Both the position numbers and the translations under genes were made by a program. From contig OX246741.1 of NCBI GenBank assembly GCA_945910005.1, positions 48,870,167 through 48,934,166 on the forward strand: a DNA stretch of 64,000 nt. Reading direction: 5' to 3'. This stretch comes from Isoperla grammatica (lineage: Eukaryota; Arthropoda; Insecta; Plecoptera; Perlodidae). The notes beneath the pieces were generated by a model that had not been told where the DNA came from, searched no databases, and saw only the letters and a program-made list of their open reading frames with translations. Numbering within the stretch: the first letter of the stretch is position 1; every line of letters begins with the position of its first letter. This document shows, piece by piece, positions 1 through 12,695 of the stretch.

Positions 1-253
1 TTATTTAGTTTTATTTTAGGACGTGAAGAACCATATAAAGTTCGCACCAGTATTATATTTATAGGCTATGTATGGCAGTGCACATTTTGTGCGCGACAAG
101 AAATAGTTACAGAAGATATTAAACCGATATGGACTCACTAACGATACTTGAAGGGTTTCAGTGTAATGAGTACAATACCAAAACAGCAAAATAAGGCAGA
201 TTTTTGATCATCTCTAGATAATGTTACTTACACACCATATCAAAAAAGTGAAT

Positions 254-448
254 GCAAGACTCAATTTGTATTCGAACGAACAGTTAATACCGTTACAAAC
301 AGTATTATAATTAGAATGGTTGATGTTATTTTTAGTTTACTCAATTACAATGCAAGTTTGAAATATCAACTCTAATAACTAGAATAGGTATAACAAATAA
401 TTTTCCAGTAGAACTTAGTTCTTTCGAACCCAATTGTAACCGGGTTTC
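254..448. mobile_element. MITE, GACTCAATTTG family
   Basis: The left end GACTCAATTTGTATTCGAAC and the right end TTCTTTCGAACCCAATTG are imperfect inverted repeats. They match the ends of 49028-49181. Confidence 0.65.
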
Positions 449-1724
449 ACGGTTTAGCATTATAAGACAGCGGTATTTGTTCCCCTTAGGGTATAACAAA
501 AAACACTGATTGCAATTTTTAAAGCAACTCCCGATTACTTCCCTTAATTACAAATACTTCCACCTTGAATGTCAATCTACGATTAACCAAAAAACATCAC
601 CGGCAATTAAACTTTGATAAGAAAAATATTAGGAGTGAGTCTGGCAATCATTAGAACAATGGTGTCCTAATAGAAATAGCTACCGGCAATCAAGTTGTAA
701 CCGCAGGGGCAATACCAGAGCTTTGTGCACTCACAGCGGTAGCCCGAACATGCCCTCATCTTGATTAACACAGCTATTAACCAGTGAAGCCGCTTGCTCC
801 TGTTATTTAGCTACGAAACAAAAGATAAATCGACCCTGACCGACGTGAAGTTCGACCCCGTAGAATCCATCATGCCACGACTAAGACTTCAATGCAACCG
901 TAGAGGAACAAATTAGTTGGGAAAAGGTGAGACTAAAAAGTATAATAGGCTACAACGAGTTAATGTGATATGAAACGAAATATGAAGAGGTATTAATCTC
1001 GCAAAAAATAAAGGAAAGTAATGATGGAAAAAATGGAAGAAAAATAGATTATGTGCGGAATTAAGTTGTGGGTCTATTCTTTTCTTTATAAGTTACGTCA
1101 AATACACGTATTGTTAATTTGAAATTTCAGAATTAATCCATCTTCAAAGTATATCTTTGAATATACTATCGATTTGAACATCATTGCTTATAAGATGATT
1201 TATAATAAACTAAATGCTAAATTTTAAATGTGACTAAATTTAAAAACATTACTTATCCCATATTATATCCACTACACTAGAAATTAATAGACATAATTCT
1301 AGTGGTTTGTATGGATTCTTTGCTTAATTTATTAAGTTTGTCGTTATCAAAAATTTGTATTGTAATGTTGGTGTACTCTTTGTTTGTTGTATAGTTGGTT
1401 CAATAACGAATCTCTATAAATATTTATATATACATCTTGCATTTGAATATTATTAGTTACGTTATTATAACAAATAATAATGACAATATAAATATGCATT
1501 TAAAAAAGGTAAATTGATATGCAAGGCACAATAAAGCGTAGTAATACAATCAAGTATGTACCGGTACTCAATTTACATAAACAAACTGGAATACTTGGTA
1601 CTCGCTGCATAAGAAGCACTGCTGAGCCCCTCTTTATATCACTATAACTAGGCCTACATTTAAGTGTTTAGATATTTGGGAAGGAATGTCCAAGGGCTTT
1701 AAGTCGTACTCAATCCCAGTTAAG

Positions 1725-1857
1725 GAACCAAGGAGACTAATCGGACTTTGTGACTGAGGAAACCTCGGAAAACCTTCAGTCAGAATTGCCGGTGGTCCGA
1801 ATCTTACCGGCGTCCTCCCGAATTAGACCCGCGTGTTCCCACTAAGCCACCTCTATC
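1725..1857 (-). mobile_element. tRNA-like SINE, family 3
   Basis: On the minus strand the element starts TAGAGGTGGCTTAGTGGGAA (A-box-like), passes through a degenerate B-box region and ends with CTGACTGAAGGTTTTCCGAG and CAGTCACAAAGTCCG. The same layout recurs at 39080-39217 (minus) and 42840-42972 (plus). Confidence 0.75.
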
Positions 1858-2304
1858 ATGGACACGTGACGGAATACCTACAGGAAAATTGCTTTAAAAA
1901 TTGTACAATATAACCATTTTGTACCCTATTATACGAACCAGTTTGAGATTCTGAATAGACGGAACCAAAAAATAAATTTAGAGGCGTTTTTATTTACTTA
2001 CAAACCTGTAATTACAGAGCATTAAGCTAACAAAAGCTTCCGCACAATGCATCATGTTGAACATGTTTTTTTCAAAATTACCTTCATTTTTTGTGAAGTA
2101 GAATTTTAGGAAATTAATCCCTATTAAAACTAGTGTAAGGTAGATATTGCTTCCTAACGAACAAAGGCCGGGCACTATTGAGCTGGTAATTGAATCCATA
2201 CGCGTACATTCAAATGTCTAATAGTGTTATTACATTTATCAAGGTCTTTAAAGTTTCTACTGAATAAAATGTGTATTCATGCATTGAGCAGGCATTGTTG
2301 GTTG

Positions 2305-2400
2305 GGCGTGTTTATGGTTGTTATGGAGTTTGTTTTTCTTATGGAAAATAGCATGTAATATAACAATTCCATAGCAACAAATCCTGTACTTAGCTTGAGA
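2305..2400 (+). repeat. Dispersed fragment, copy 1
   Basis: ATGGTTGTTATGGAGTTTGT, TTATGGAAAATAGCATGTAA and CCATAGCAACAAATCCTGTA match the reverse complement of 40825-40905. Confidence 0.75.
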
Positions 2401-2499
2401 CCTGACTGTACATATGGCCCGATCTTCAACCAAATGCCATAACAATCGAAATTAAACAAAGATGGCGTTTTGGCAACCAGTAAGGCCTCTAATGATCAC

Positions 2500-2690
2500 A
2501 CCTTATACGAAGATTATTCAGCAACAAGTCAACCATTATTGGTGTAATAGTCCACTGTGACATCAGCTGGGTAGTTATTGTAAAAATGGAGCTAATACCT
2601 CAAGTCTTAATAAAAATAATATTAATTAATAATTTGTAATAATAATTGTTTGTTTGTTGTGGAGTTCTTTGTTTTTTGTATCGTGTGTGT
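2500..2690 (+). repeat. Dispersed fragment with relative at 17490-17690
   Basis: GTCAACCATTATTGGTGTAA, CTGACATC-like and CCTCAAGTCTTAATAAA, TTGTTTGTTTGTTG occur in the same order at 17490-17690. The copies are strongly diverged. Confidence 0.55.
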
Positions 2691-4961
2691 AAATTGTTTG
2701 TTTACAGGCAAAAAAAAAGCGCCATATAATATGCGTAGCCCTAGTCATTGGTCGAAACTGGACTCATGAACAGTGGTGCTTCACCATGTTAAAATTTAGG
2801 CCATAACAGTTTCAGTTAAAACAGTTTACTATTTAATACAATAAAAAACACATGACTCCCTGTAAAATGATTAAAAGAGTGATTATCTGAAGAAAGTGTA
2901 CCCAGCTAATGAAGCCACTGTCAATCACTAAGAACAACCCAATTTCCGAACGAATTTGGCCAAAACGAAATGTATAAGAAGTCATCCACTGATCGTTTTG
3001 GGCGGAAGGATTCAAAGGGTCCGGCTGCGTAACCCTATCCATCATAAAGGGCCCCTCGTCCCCCTTTAGCACCTAACCACAGCTTTTAATTAAAACAACT
3101 TAACAAAAAATTAGCGCTTCGTATCCAAGACGGGGCGGCGCGATGGTGTAAGACAAAAGAGATTCATTAGGGTAAATAGCTACTGATTACAGCTCTGCCC
3201 ACACTAATGGGTTCACGCCTACCACAATAACACCATCCTTCATTTGGTGCAGGCTGTGAAGGAACCACTACAGAAGGGATTTAATATTATTATTTATTTT
3301 ATAGATCTTCTTCTGTATTAGGCCTATTGAACGACATAAAGAAGGAATCAAGTACTCTGTTTATGTTTATGTATGTTAAAGCCCCATTGAAATATATAAT
3401 ATCAGTGGTTGATCCTGATTGTATTCGAGGAGAGAGGGCTGACAGCTTCTGTATGGTCTGATTTTGCTCATAGAGAGGTGTCTGGGGCAGAGCCCCAGCC
3501 TCTGGTAAACACATCTGCGGCATGATTTTCGAAAAAAAAAAAAAATATTACAATTTAGAAAATATGAAATTAACAGCTTGTTTGAAACTTTGTCGGCAGG
3601 TATATTCATGATTGATTTTCAGGGCACAGCGAGTGTGTTTGAATTTAATATCACTTAAAATTACTTGTTTTTAAACTTTTTAATCCCCCCCCCCCCAAAA
3701 AAAAAATCTAAAATTTATTTTACAACACCAAAGTAATTTTTCCATTCAACAAACGTCATTTAATTGTTTTAAAGTAACTTTTATAATTCAGAAGAATCTA
3801 CAAACAAAGTTAATATTTTCTCAAATGTATCTGCACTGAGAGAGAAATGAATGACCTTGTGTTTTAAGTAGATCCATAATTGAATTGGGTAGCCTACAAT
3901 ATAATATACAACCCATGATAAATTATCAAGTTATCCATCAATACATCAACCGATGATAATCTTGGTATACACTTACATTTTAATGTTGTTAAATCTTTCC
4001 TCAAGTACAATAAAATTAAAATTTTACGAGTATTAATGTGTATGTTCTGGGTAGCGGACAACACAACAGCAGCAACAACAGCAGCAACAGCAGCTGAATG
4101 GGAGAAGTGGGGTCGAGTCGAGAGGTAACTAATTCATATCCGGTCTCTGCTCCATAACGTGTGAATAGTCGACACCTTGTAAACGAGGGAGGACGGGCAT
4201 ATGTCAGGGTAGGCGCATGAAATGTAAACATTTCTGACGCCAAGACGAGTTAATATAATGTAAACATATTCAAGTGTATAAAAAAATGTTGTTTTGAAAA
4301 AAAATTTGATATATTAAAAAAGTATTGAATAGCTTTTAGTAATGGATCCAAAAACATACACAATGTTTATAGATAAAGAAACGCTGAACTAAAAAAATAA
4401 ATAATAATGATCATTTATTTCAATGCAGATAAACATAAATTAAATATGGTAATCATCTAGAAATATTGAGATTTGTGCAAATACCGATACACGAGAAAAT
4501 AATCAGCTTTTATTACATTTCCTTCGTAATTATACAGAACAGATAATCACAATGTTTGCAGCGAGCACATTTTACGGTCAATTAAAAATATTAACAACTC
4601 CTGCTGTTGCAAGAATGCACATTTTTATGTTGTACAAGAGTGATTTATTTAAATGGATTCATTCGTAAATCCTTCCGTAAACGTAAACACACACACGTGA
4701 AGATTGTAACATCAGTTGTTACTCATATTATCTATAGTAGTTATGGTTGAAGTCTTCAGTAATAACACTTTTGGCATAAAACGAACAGTTACAGTTATCA
4801 GGAAATTAAGTATAAAAAAGATTTGTCAGAAATGGTGTTGATATTTGAAAAAGATGTGTAACAATAAAATATGTAGAAGAAAACTGATATGCTGAACAAT
4901 TCAAGTTACTTTAATGAAAATAGTGTCTTCATTTGTCCTTTTTATTTACATATGCAATCAG

Positions 4962-5163
4962 TTTAAAGCTGGTCCACACAGATTTTGAAGACATAATGCA
5001 TAAGGTTTTTAAGACGTTGTTTTAAAAACAACAATGAAAACAACGTCTTAAAACTAAAACTTTGTGTAAACGCCAGTACGTGTTTCCTATGATACAACTT
5101 TACGACTACGCGTTAAACCAATTAAATCGTATGTCTTAAAAATCTGTGTGGACCAGCCTTTAA
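4962..5163. mobile_element. MITE with 30-bp TIR and internal hairpin
   Basis: TTAAAGCTGGTCCACACAGA at the left is mirrored by TCTGTGTGGACCAGCCTTTA at the right. Inside, AAGACGTTGTTTT and AAAACAACGTCTT form a strong hairpin at 5009-5051. Confidence 0.88.
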
Positions 5164-6153
5164 GGTGTTAAACACACAGTTCAAACATACAAGAAAAATG
5201 TGATAAGAAAAAATGGGTGAATTTAAGTATAAAAATTATTTTCTTTCAATTGAATCTGAATTTTTTACCCTTCCAATTTGACACATGATCAGTAAAGTAG
5301 GTAAATTGAGTAACTGGGACAGCACCTAACTAAATTGATAAAGCGTAGCAATAATAACCAGTAGTTGGAATGCCTTTGTCATTCATCCATAACAAGGCTA
5401 CATATTAACCAAACAAATTGCCATTTAATTAAAAGTACAGTAATAAGAAAATAGTAGTAGAATAAGCCTAAGTAAAAAGTAATCAGAAGCATCAAGGCTT
5501 TGTAAACTGTAGCTCGCTACAATGTAATACTTAGCTCGCATCAATCAGCTGAGGTACAAGGGTATTTTTATCAACTTCAAGGCTAAATGGGTGTTCATTA
5601 GGTAGTGGGGTTATCAGGATGGAAAAACAGATATAAAGTTGCTACCAATCGGTGAATCCCATTCATAGATTACCCGTACGTCACATTTGTGCGCCTGTCG
5701 GCCAAACTTTGACAGTTGTATACCTTGCCATGGCGAAAGAATTAAAGTATATTCTGGGAGTCTACAAAAAATTAGTATTTCTTTAAAATTCAGAGTATTT
5801 CGGATATAACATTGGTACATGTAGTAAATTCTGATTTATACGCTGGCTTTTGAAAATTTGCAAATAACACCAGCCAAGGGTCTAGGACAAAGATAGTAAG
5901 ATATACCCTGGTGGGTGGGTATAGGCTAAATTTTATATATATACATATATATACTGTAGCAGCTACCCAGTGATGTATCGCTGTGGCAGTGTTTTCGTTT
6001 TTATATGCAAGTGTTTTTTGGTTGTTGTGGTTTTTTATTTATTTGTTTTTGTATATTTGTATGTCTTGAAAAAGACGACGCTAAAGTCGTCGAAACGTTG
6101 ACTTATCATTAAAAATAAAATTTAGATTGGTTTAACCGTAAAATGTATCCTTT

Positions 6154-6186
<33 letters not shown>

Positions 6187-6189
<3 letters not shown>

Positions 6190-6390
6190 AGAAATTAAAA
6201 ACCAACCCCGACTGGGAATCGAACCCAGGTCTCCCACTTGCCGGGTGGGCGCCATAACCCCATACTATCTTAATGCACTACATCCAGTCATTGAATTACC
6301 GGTCCCGGTGGTCTAGGGGTTATGGCGCCCACCCGGCAAGTGGGAGACCTGGGTTCGATTCCCAGTCGGGGTTGGTTTTTAATTTCTGGA
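6187..6390. mobile_element. Fold-back with perfect 75-nt tRNA-like arms
   Basis: 6187-6261 and 6316-6390 are exact reverse complements over 75 nt, separated by a 54-nt spacer. The right arm plus spacer carries a tRNA-like fold at about 6303-6372: acceptor strands that pair including G-U pairs, D-arm TGGTCTAGGGGTT (A box), anticodon arm CCCAC-CCGGCAA-GTGGG (anticodon GGC), and a perfect B box GGTTCGATTCC. The left arm holds the inverted copy without its 5' end. (TA)n tracts flank both sides (6157-6187 and 6442-6496). It is most likely two inverted SINE heads or a tRNA pseudogene duplication. Confidence 0.85.
6303..6372 (+). tRNA. tRNA-like sequence or pseudogene (anticodon-loop GGC)
   Basis: The cloverleaf can be drawn: a 7-bp acceptor with three wobble pairs, a D arm, a 5-bp anticodon stem CCCAC/GTGGG, a T arm CTGGG/CCCAG and a B box. 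The extra G-U pairs, the rare GGC anticodon for an animal and the SINE-like setting argue against a working tRNA gene. Confidence 0.45.
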
Positions 6391-6439
6391 TTTTCACATA
6401 ACAACAACGACAAGAGTGTTCTTGAAAAAATATCCATAC

Positions 6440-6441
<2 letters not shown>

Positions 6442-6496
<55 letters not shown>
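6442..6496. repeat. (TA)n microsatellite
   Basis: About 27 TA units. A shorter tract is at 6157-6187, and both flank the fold-back tRNA-like repeat. Confidence 0.95.
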
Positions 6497-6502
<6 letters not shown>

Positions 6503-7826
6503 CACAAAAACATGGAGATAATATTTTCTTAAACTTTTAGTTGAGTGTTTGCAGAAATGCAAAGAACTTAAAAACGACTAAACATGTACATGTTCACTAT
6601 CACAACATGATAATATCTCGATACTTTCAAATACATTGTTCTCAGATATACTGAACTGTAGCACCTAAAAAATGCTCTAAGCCTACCATACCCAATTACC
6701 CAAGTCCATCACGAACAAAACAATAAAACATGGTAAAACCACGTGGAAACACGAACAAAGTTAATATAATCGTATTGTTCTTAATTGTATTCCACCACAG
6801 CTCAATTATATAATGACATGAGCACGCATACGCGCCAAGGCAAGCGTGAAAGAACTGCGTCAGATGGTCAGGTAGGTGTTACACCAGTCTATGCAGTCAG
6901 GCAGGCGGGCAGTGGAATGGAAAAACGAAAGCTGCTGTTTCGTGTCCCAACCCAACGCGATACAATATCGGGTAGCAATAAAGTACTTATTGTTGGATGA
7001 TTTGCAAGCGCAGATCTGCAGTTGCCCTCGGGCTGTATGTTAGCATGATCTTGGTGCACACTTATGGCACGTGTGGCGCCTTTACTACCCTCGTATAACT
7101 ACATTACTTGCAGCTGTCCAGACAATTATATTGTAACAGACATTTCATGTCGTCGTTGTTTTTTGTCTTGTAAAATAATGTATTCCTTCTTTGTTTGGGT
7201 GTTTCAAAAAATACTAATATACTGTGCTCAAACGCAAGTGTAGATGTAACACAAGGCAAAGTGGCCTATGTATTTCAATATGGAATCTAAAAGAAGAGGC
7301 AGGACACATGAAGAAGTTCTAGATTATAGAGAAAAAAGATGAGTGAAGTACAACAGATAAATAAATTCGTTGATACTTTATTTGTAATTTGGCCCGTGTT
7401 TATAAGATATTCATTACACAAAAACTCGAACTATAAATGTTTCATAAATTTTATTTCGATCACAAAAAAGTAGAAATAATAATAATAATATAATAAAAGC
7501 ACGTAACAAATGTTTTTCTGCGGCGCTTTTGTGGGGGGCCTTTCCACCCATACCCCCCATTGTATCAAATCCCAAACCTCCTTCCCCCCCCTCCCTAAAA
7601 AAAATATTCCTGGCTTCACCACTAGTGACAGCATTCAGACAACAAACCTACCCGGATATGGATATATTAATTATTCAGGAGAAGACGATACCCTATCAAT
7701 AGGACAGGTACCTATCTTCGGTAAATATTAGGGTATATAGTCGTTTGATATGAGCTTTGTTATCAGAATTGGTCTAGAGGGCCGTGATTAATTCTAACTA
7801 AGGGTCCTAGATCAATTCTTAAAAAG

Positions 7827-7999
7827 GTCAATAGCATAAGACTCAATTCCAAAAATAGCCATGTTGCCGTGTTTTGTTTCGGACAAACATTGAATATGCA
7901 CCAATCAAAGAAAGATGCAACAATGGAGTTGCCTAGGAACACATTGTTTGTCCGCCTGTGATGTCACAACCCCTTCAATTGAGTCTTGTGCTATTGACA
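7827..7999. mobile_element. MITE with 26-bp TIR
   Basis: GTCAATAGCATAAGACTCAA at the left is mirrored by TTGAGTCTTGTGCTATTGAC at the right. A second inner pair is CGGACAAACA/TGTTTGTCCG. Confidence 0.83.
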
Positions 8000-8403
8000 A
8001 TTTCCACAATTTGAGACTGTAATCAGCCTGAGTAGGCTATATAATTATACTAATTGTTGGTGGCCTTGTATTTATGTTAGAAATAGTAAGTAAATGATTT
8101 CGCGAATGCAACCAAATTTCTGTATAGATTACACAACAAAAAATAGCTCATCGATATGGTATCGAGCAATAGAAAATCGATACAATAAATGTTCGAAATC
8201 GAATGTAAACTATAAAAGCTCTGATAGAACTCACTGATTCTAGCTTGGTTATAACTTGAGTCGAGGATTCACGCTAGGACGAGCATTCAGATGGATTTAT
8301 GTGTACAGCTGAACGTGTACGAACACGACGTACAGTGATTATAACGTGTTAGCCTATAAATAATTAGCTCCACTCACATTACAAGGCGTGTCTTTTTGCT
8401 GTT

Positions 8404-8715
8404 GAAACGCATTGTATACTGGCCACGCAGTAAGAAGCAAGGTCTCTCCTAAAATTCTGAGCAGAGACGGTCGCTCCACACGGTCTATTTCAACGGTATT
8501 CACCTCTAGATTGCCCGATAGATGCATTGTTATTGTCCATTGTATTGACTGCACCAACCGTGAATGGAATGCAACCCCACCACGTCTAACAACAACATGC
8601 GGGCGATATTATCACTACAATACCTGAGGCAGGAGAACGGGATGCATTTAGGTTGGTAGTTGTGACACGCGTCACTTCACTATTACATAATTCGTGACGA
8701 CAACACCTTGCAAGT
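8404..8715 (+). repeat. 312-bp dispersed repeat, copy 1
   Basis: Aligns with the reverse complement of 24637-24950 over its whole length: GTATACTGGCCACGC, GGTCTATTTCAACGGTATTC, TGAATGGAATGCAACCCCAC, GCGGGCGATATTATCACTAC and GACAACACCTTGCAAGT. The class is unknown. No inverted ends or tRNA head were seen. Confidence 0.88.
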
Positions 8716-9894
8716 CGACGCGACGCGACTATAAGAAATGTGTGGGCTAGTTCGGTATACTCGCAGTCATGTGTGAATCAAGGGTATTAAAGGAATCTTC
8801 TTTATCAGCACCTCTTCGGGTTAGTTCGTGCATGAGTTTCCGGTTGTTATCGTACTGACACTTTTAAACACTGGTCCAGCTGATGTCCAGCTGATGTGTT
8901 GTTTAATTCAAGGTAATGGATAAAAAAGGAGGGTAGTTATTAAAATAGGGCCTGTAAAATATGTATGTATTTGATAGCCCCATCTCTCCCCCCCCCCCCC
9001 CCAGGGCCCTGAAGCATACACCCAGCTTCGTTCTTCGGTCAACCTGCCTACCAGCTTCTCACTCTTTTTCCAGCATCACATATTTTGAGACTGGTTAGGT
9101 TGCTTGGCTAAAATATGCACGTTCACCCGCCAATGTTATGACTTCTGATAGTAATAATATTTCGTTCAATGAACTGCTCTGAACTGCTCTAGGCCGTGCA
9201 TTATTGCAAGCTAATTTCAAGTCTATATATTACAATTTAATTTCAATTCAATTCAATTCTATTCGTAATGCTTTTGTTTTGTTTACAATTTTTCTTATGA
9301 TCTAACATAATATACAAGTTACGCACAGAGTAATTAATAATAATTCTCTCGTATGTCGACAACGTTATTGTGTTGATAACCTGTGTCTTTACCATCAGTT
9401 CAATTTAGTCGTTTCATTTTTATAAAGTGGACCTGAAAGAAACCTATAGTTTGGCACTTCTAACTTACAAGTATTGTGTAGTAGAAGATATTGTTATTTT
9501 GATAAAGATGACGTAAAATGAAATATCTCTAACGGGAACTCTTTATAAGAAATGTAAAGAATAAAATTAAAAATTCATGACTCTAAAGTTACCTTAACCA
9601 TAAAATGCTCTGTGTTTTAGGATGGACCGGCTCTCGACCGTGCCTAAAGGAAATAAAGTTATACTCGACTGCCCTTTAGTTATTCCCGGACAAAACGCTT
9701 TTTTAAGAGTTTAGAAGATGTTTCTAAAATGTAAATGATAAGAGCTCGGTCGGGTGATTACGAAGGTCGATTATAAGCTTAGGTGCTGAGCAAGGAAGTC
9801 ACTTGGGATGACTTCAGAACATATTATCATTATAATTTTTAACGTATTTTTATTTTATTTTATAACCTTTTTATAAATGTTGACGAATATTTTT

Positions 9895-10330
9895 GTGTCC
9901 AGGGTTAGCATCTCTGCTTCTAATGCAGAAGGTCCCGGGTACAAATCCCGCTTCAGGCAGAAGTTTTTTTAAACTTTTATGTGGATTCAATTCCATTACT
10001 TCTTGGCTTAGGAATAAGTAAACGGTGACTTCGGAGCCGTCCTAGCAACGAAGCACTCAATAAATTCAAAGTTGTTCTGAATCGGCCTTGTTGATTCTGG
10101 CATTTGTCCGCAGGTGTTCGCACTGTCCAATCACTGATTCATCTGTTTCATATTTGAAATATCGATCTTTGATTGGTTATCGCTCACTCGTCGATGGTGT
10201 TCGAAGCCTACAGGGTTGGTTTAGTCACTTTAAATTAAAGTCCCCCACTGCAAATCAGTTTAATTACTGAGTGGATAGACTCTATAAATACGAATTTATT
10301 TTTGTATTTATTTAAAATAAATAAAAAAAT
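9895..10330 (+). mobile_element. tRNA-derived SINE, family 2 (full copy)
   Basis: The head at 9900-9955 looks like a tRNA: GGTTAGCATCTCTGC, an anticodon-like arm TCTGC-TTCTAAT-GCAGA, and a B-box-like GGTACAAATCCC. The body includes AAACGGTGACTTCGGAGCC and TTCTGAATCGGCCTTGTTGA. The 3' part has ATCGATCTTTGATTGGTTAT and ends with GGATAGACTCTATAAAT and an AT tail. Homologues: 14839-15270 (full), 44160-44330 and 10375-10575 (3' parts). The anticodon loop reads CTA here and CCA in the second copy, suggesting a Trp-like ancestor. That assignment is weak. Confidence 0.85.
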
Positions 10331-10374
10331 AAATTCACATTTAGAGTATGAGTGGGGGTAGAGTAGAGTAGAGT

Positions 10375-10575
10375 ATGGGTAGACTCTATAAATACGAATT
10401 TATTTTTGTATTTATTTAAAATAAATTAAAAATAAATTCACATTTAGAGTCTACCCACTCAGTAACGAAACTGATTTTCAGTGGGGACTTTAATTTAAAG
10501 TGACTAAACCAACCCTGTAGGCTTCGAACACCATCGACGAGTGAGCGATAACCAATCAAAGATCTACATTTCAAA
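10375..10575 (-). mobile_element. tRNA-SINE family 2, 5'-truncated inverted copy
   Basis: The reverse complement of this interval matches the 3' 200 bp of the SINE at 9895-10330 (from GATTGGTTATCGCTCACTCG to AGACTCTATAAATACG). The two tails face each other across a short GTAGA-repeat spacer (10350-10375), so 10136-10575 is a large inverted repeat of roughly 200-bp arms. The head and first half of the SINE are missing. Confidence 0.85.
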
Positions 10576-11009
10576 TACAACTTTCTTGTGGATATCAACA
10601 TATATTTGTATTCAATCTCCACGTTTCGTGAAAATTTTACTTTATCTTATCATTTTGTTGCTTTGCATTGTGGCAATAACCATCCGATTGATGTATTGTA
10701 TATATAGGTATTCAGTCTCAAATAACTGTGGATGTAATAGCTCATAAGGTTATCTTGTTGCCGCGAATGTGAAGGAGGGTTTCATGCACTTACCCCTCCC
10801 CGCCCGACGTTTCGGCGGTCGTCTTATTCCCCTTCCTCAGACGGCTCACTCGGTGTGTTGACTGGAACTCGGTGTCTCAAGTAAACTGGCTTTTTAAACT
10901 AATCTATTGTATTTTTGTAGAAAATCATAAACATACAGATTATATATATACAAACATGTAATGGATCTCTCTTATTTATGCATTAAATTCACTTTATATA
11001 CATACATAT

Positions 11010-11237
11010 ATATTGTTAAAATTATAAATACCACGGGTTGTTACGTCACGTTTACTGCACTTACTTGTCATATTAGTCGACGTTTCTGAGCAACGTATGT
11101 TCTCTGTCCTCAGGACACTATTTCACTGTGTGTCCTGAGGACAGAGCACATACGTTGCTCAGAAACGTCGACTAATATGACAAGTAAGTGCAGTAAACGT
11201 GACGTAACAACCCGTGGTATTTATAATTTTAACAATA
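11010..11237. mobile_element. Near-perfect 228-bp palindrome
   Basis: The arms run from ATATTGTTAAAATTATAAAT at the left to its complement at the right, about 105 nt each, with very few mismatches (one is near GTATGTTCTCT). The spacer TATTTCACTG is about 10-15 nt. The arms include TTACGTCACG and GTCGACGTTTCTGAGC. The near-identity of the arms suggests a recent origin. Confidence 0.93.
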
Positions 11238-11839
11238 TTAATAGTCACGAAAGTCTAAGTTCAGTAATAAAACATACATATATATATATATTTTTAAAAA
11301 TATTTTCTAATATATATATATATATATGATAAACTCATACGGTATTGCTATTTTTTTGGGGGAATTTTTTTTCTTTTTTTTTTATAAATTATGGTTTGAT
11401 TAGTTGACAATGTTTGACAATGTGTGTAGGTGATTCAATTTAATTATGTTCTAGATAAAATTATATCGATTTACAAACATTTATTTATAAATAAAATGTA
11501 AAAATACAATAAAATATATATAAAATGTATAACATATCATTTTTATTTTTAATTTTTAAACCCTCTAAAATTCGGTATTACCATTATAATAAGCAACACG
11601 CGTACGATTTTTTTTGTTAACCCAAACACTTAGTTTAGTTTAGTAGTATCAGATACAAAAAGTATACTGATGCAAGTCCCAAGTAAAAAAGAAATTTTTA
11701 AATAGGTTTAATGTGGTCGCATTTATCGAAGTTTAAACTCGGGGATCTGAAACGCGTACAGGTGGCTGTGACGCAATGATTCTGTAGACGTGGCGTAACA
11801 AACCAATCGCCGAGGCGGTGAGCGTACACAGTACAAAAC

Positions 11840-11900
11840 CATGACGTCAAATCCACTCTATACAATGGCGGCGGCTCGTTTTTCGCGCCCTTTTATTTAT
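11840..11900 (+). promoter_or_regulatory. Weak candidate CpG-rich promoter-like patch with ATGGCGGC
   Basis: ATACAATGGCGGCGGCTCGT inside otherwise AT-rich DNA resembles the YY1-type ATGGCGGC element often seen at animal gene starts. The ATG opens only 14 codons before a stop, and no donor or downstream exon was recognised. Confidence 0.15.
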
Positions 11901-12695
11901 CGTTACTAAACCAATTATGTTGAGGCATAGACTGGTCCGTTTTTCAAGATTCAAAGACACAAAATTATTAAATGAGAGAGTAGGTATTTAAAAATCGATT
12001 AAAATTTTCATACGCGTGTTCCCTATTGTTTGGTTCGGTTTAACTGGTTGCTTTACGATTTGCCCGTTTAAATATGTGTAGGTGATTATATTATTTTCTT
12101 GTTCAAATCATGTCAATTCATACTCATTTTCTAAAATGGAGGTGATTAATTCACCTGAATGCTGTTATTGTTTAGATTTCCCCGGATATTCTATATTTAA
12201 ATCAATGAAGTACCCACCTACCGGTGACTAGACTCTAGTATCAGACACCTCTGTGTTAAATGGTGTTTCTCCGCTTGAAGGAACACAAGAGTCCAGACAT
12301 TAAATGTTCTCATGGTAACTCCGAACTACAGGAAGCTGCAGCAATTAACAAGTTCGGCAATTATCTCCTAGGCAGACTCAGCAATTACTATTAGCAAAGT
12401 GGTACTACCGGTTTGTTCATGGTGTCTGGTTTGAACCAACGGTCTTTTGCATAGGTCCTCTGACATTGGGGGAGAGTTGACAGCAGACAGAGGACAGGGG
12501 TAGACAAAGTGCATGTTGACAGCTATCATGTCATTATTTGGACAACTTGAAGTGGGCGTATCCAGAATTTCGTCAGCTCACGCAATTGAGAACAGCAACA
12601 TATTCATTATTGTACGCATAGACATTTCTTGGATACATTATTTGTATACTCCAAATCACAACGATTAACTTTAGATTATTATTTTAAATTACTGA

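Larger units (their letters stand above)
449..4961. other. No gene recognised, left region
   Basis: Apart from the repeats listed at 1725-1857, 2305-2400 and 2500-2690, and a CAACAG-rich microsatellite at 4063-4094, I see only AT-rich sequence with short, codon-bias-free ORFs. Confidence 0.6.
5164..9894. other. No gene recognised
   Basis: Between the listed elements (6157-6496, 7827-7999, 8404-8715) nothing is assignable. Short ORFs at 6785-7000 and 7510-7731 have no recognisable domain and no paired splice signals. Confidence 0.55.

Noticed and set aside
9900..9955. Functional tRNA gene
   Set aside because: The acceptor stem does not pair, the anticodon loop reads CTA, and the same sequence continues into a SINE body found elsewhere.
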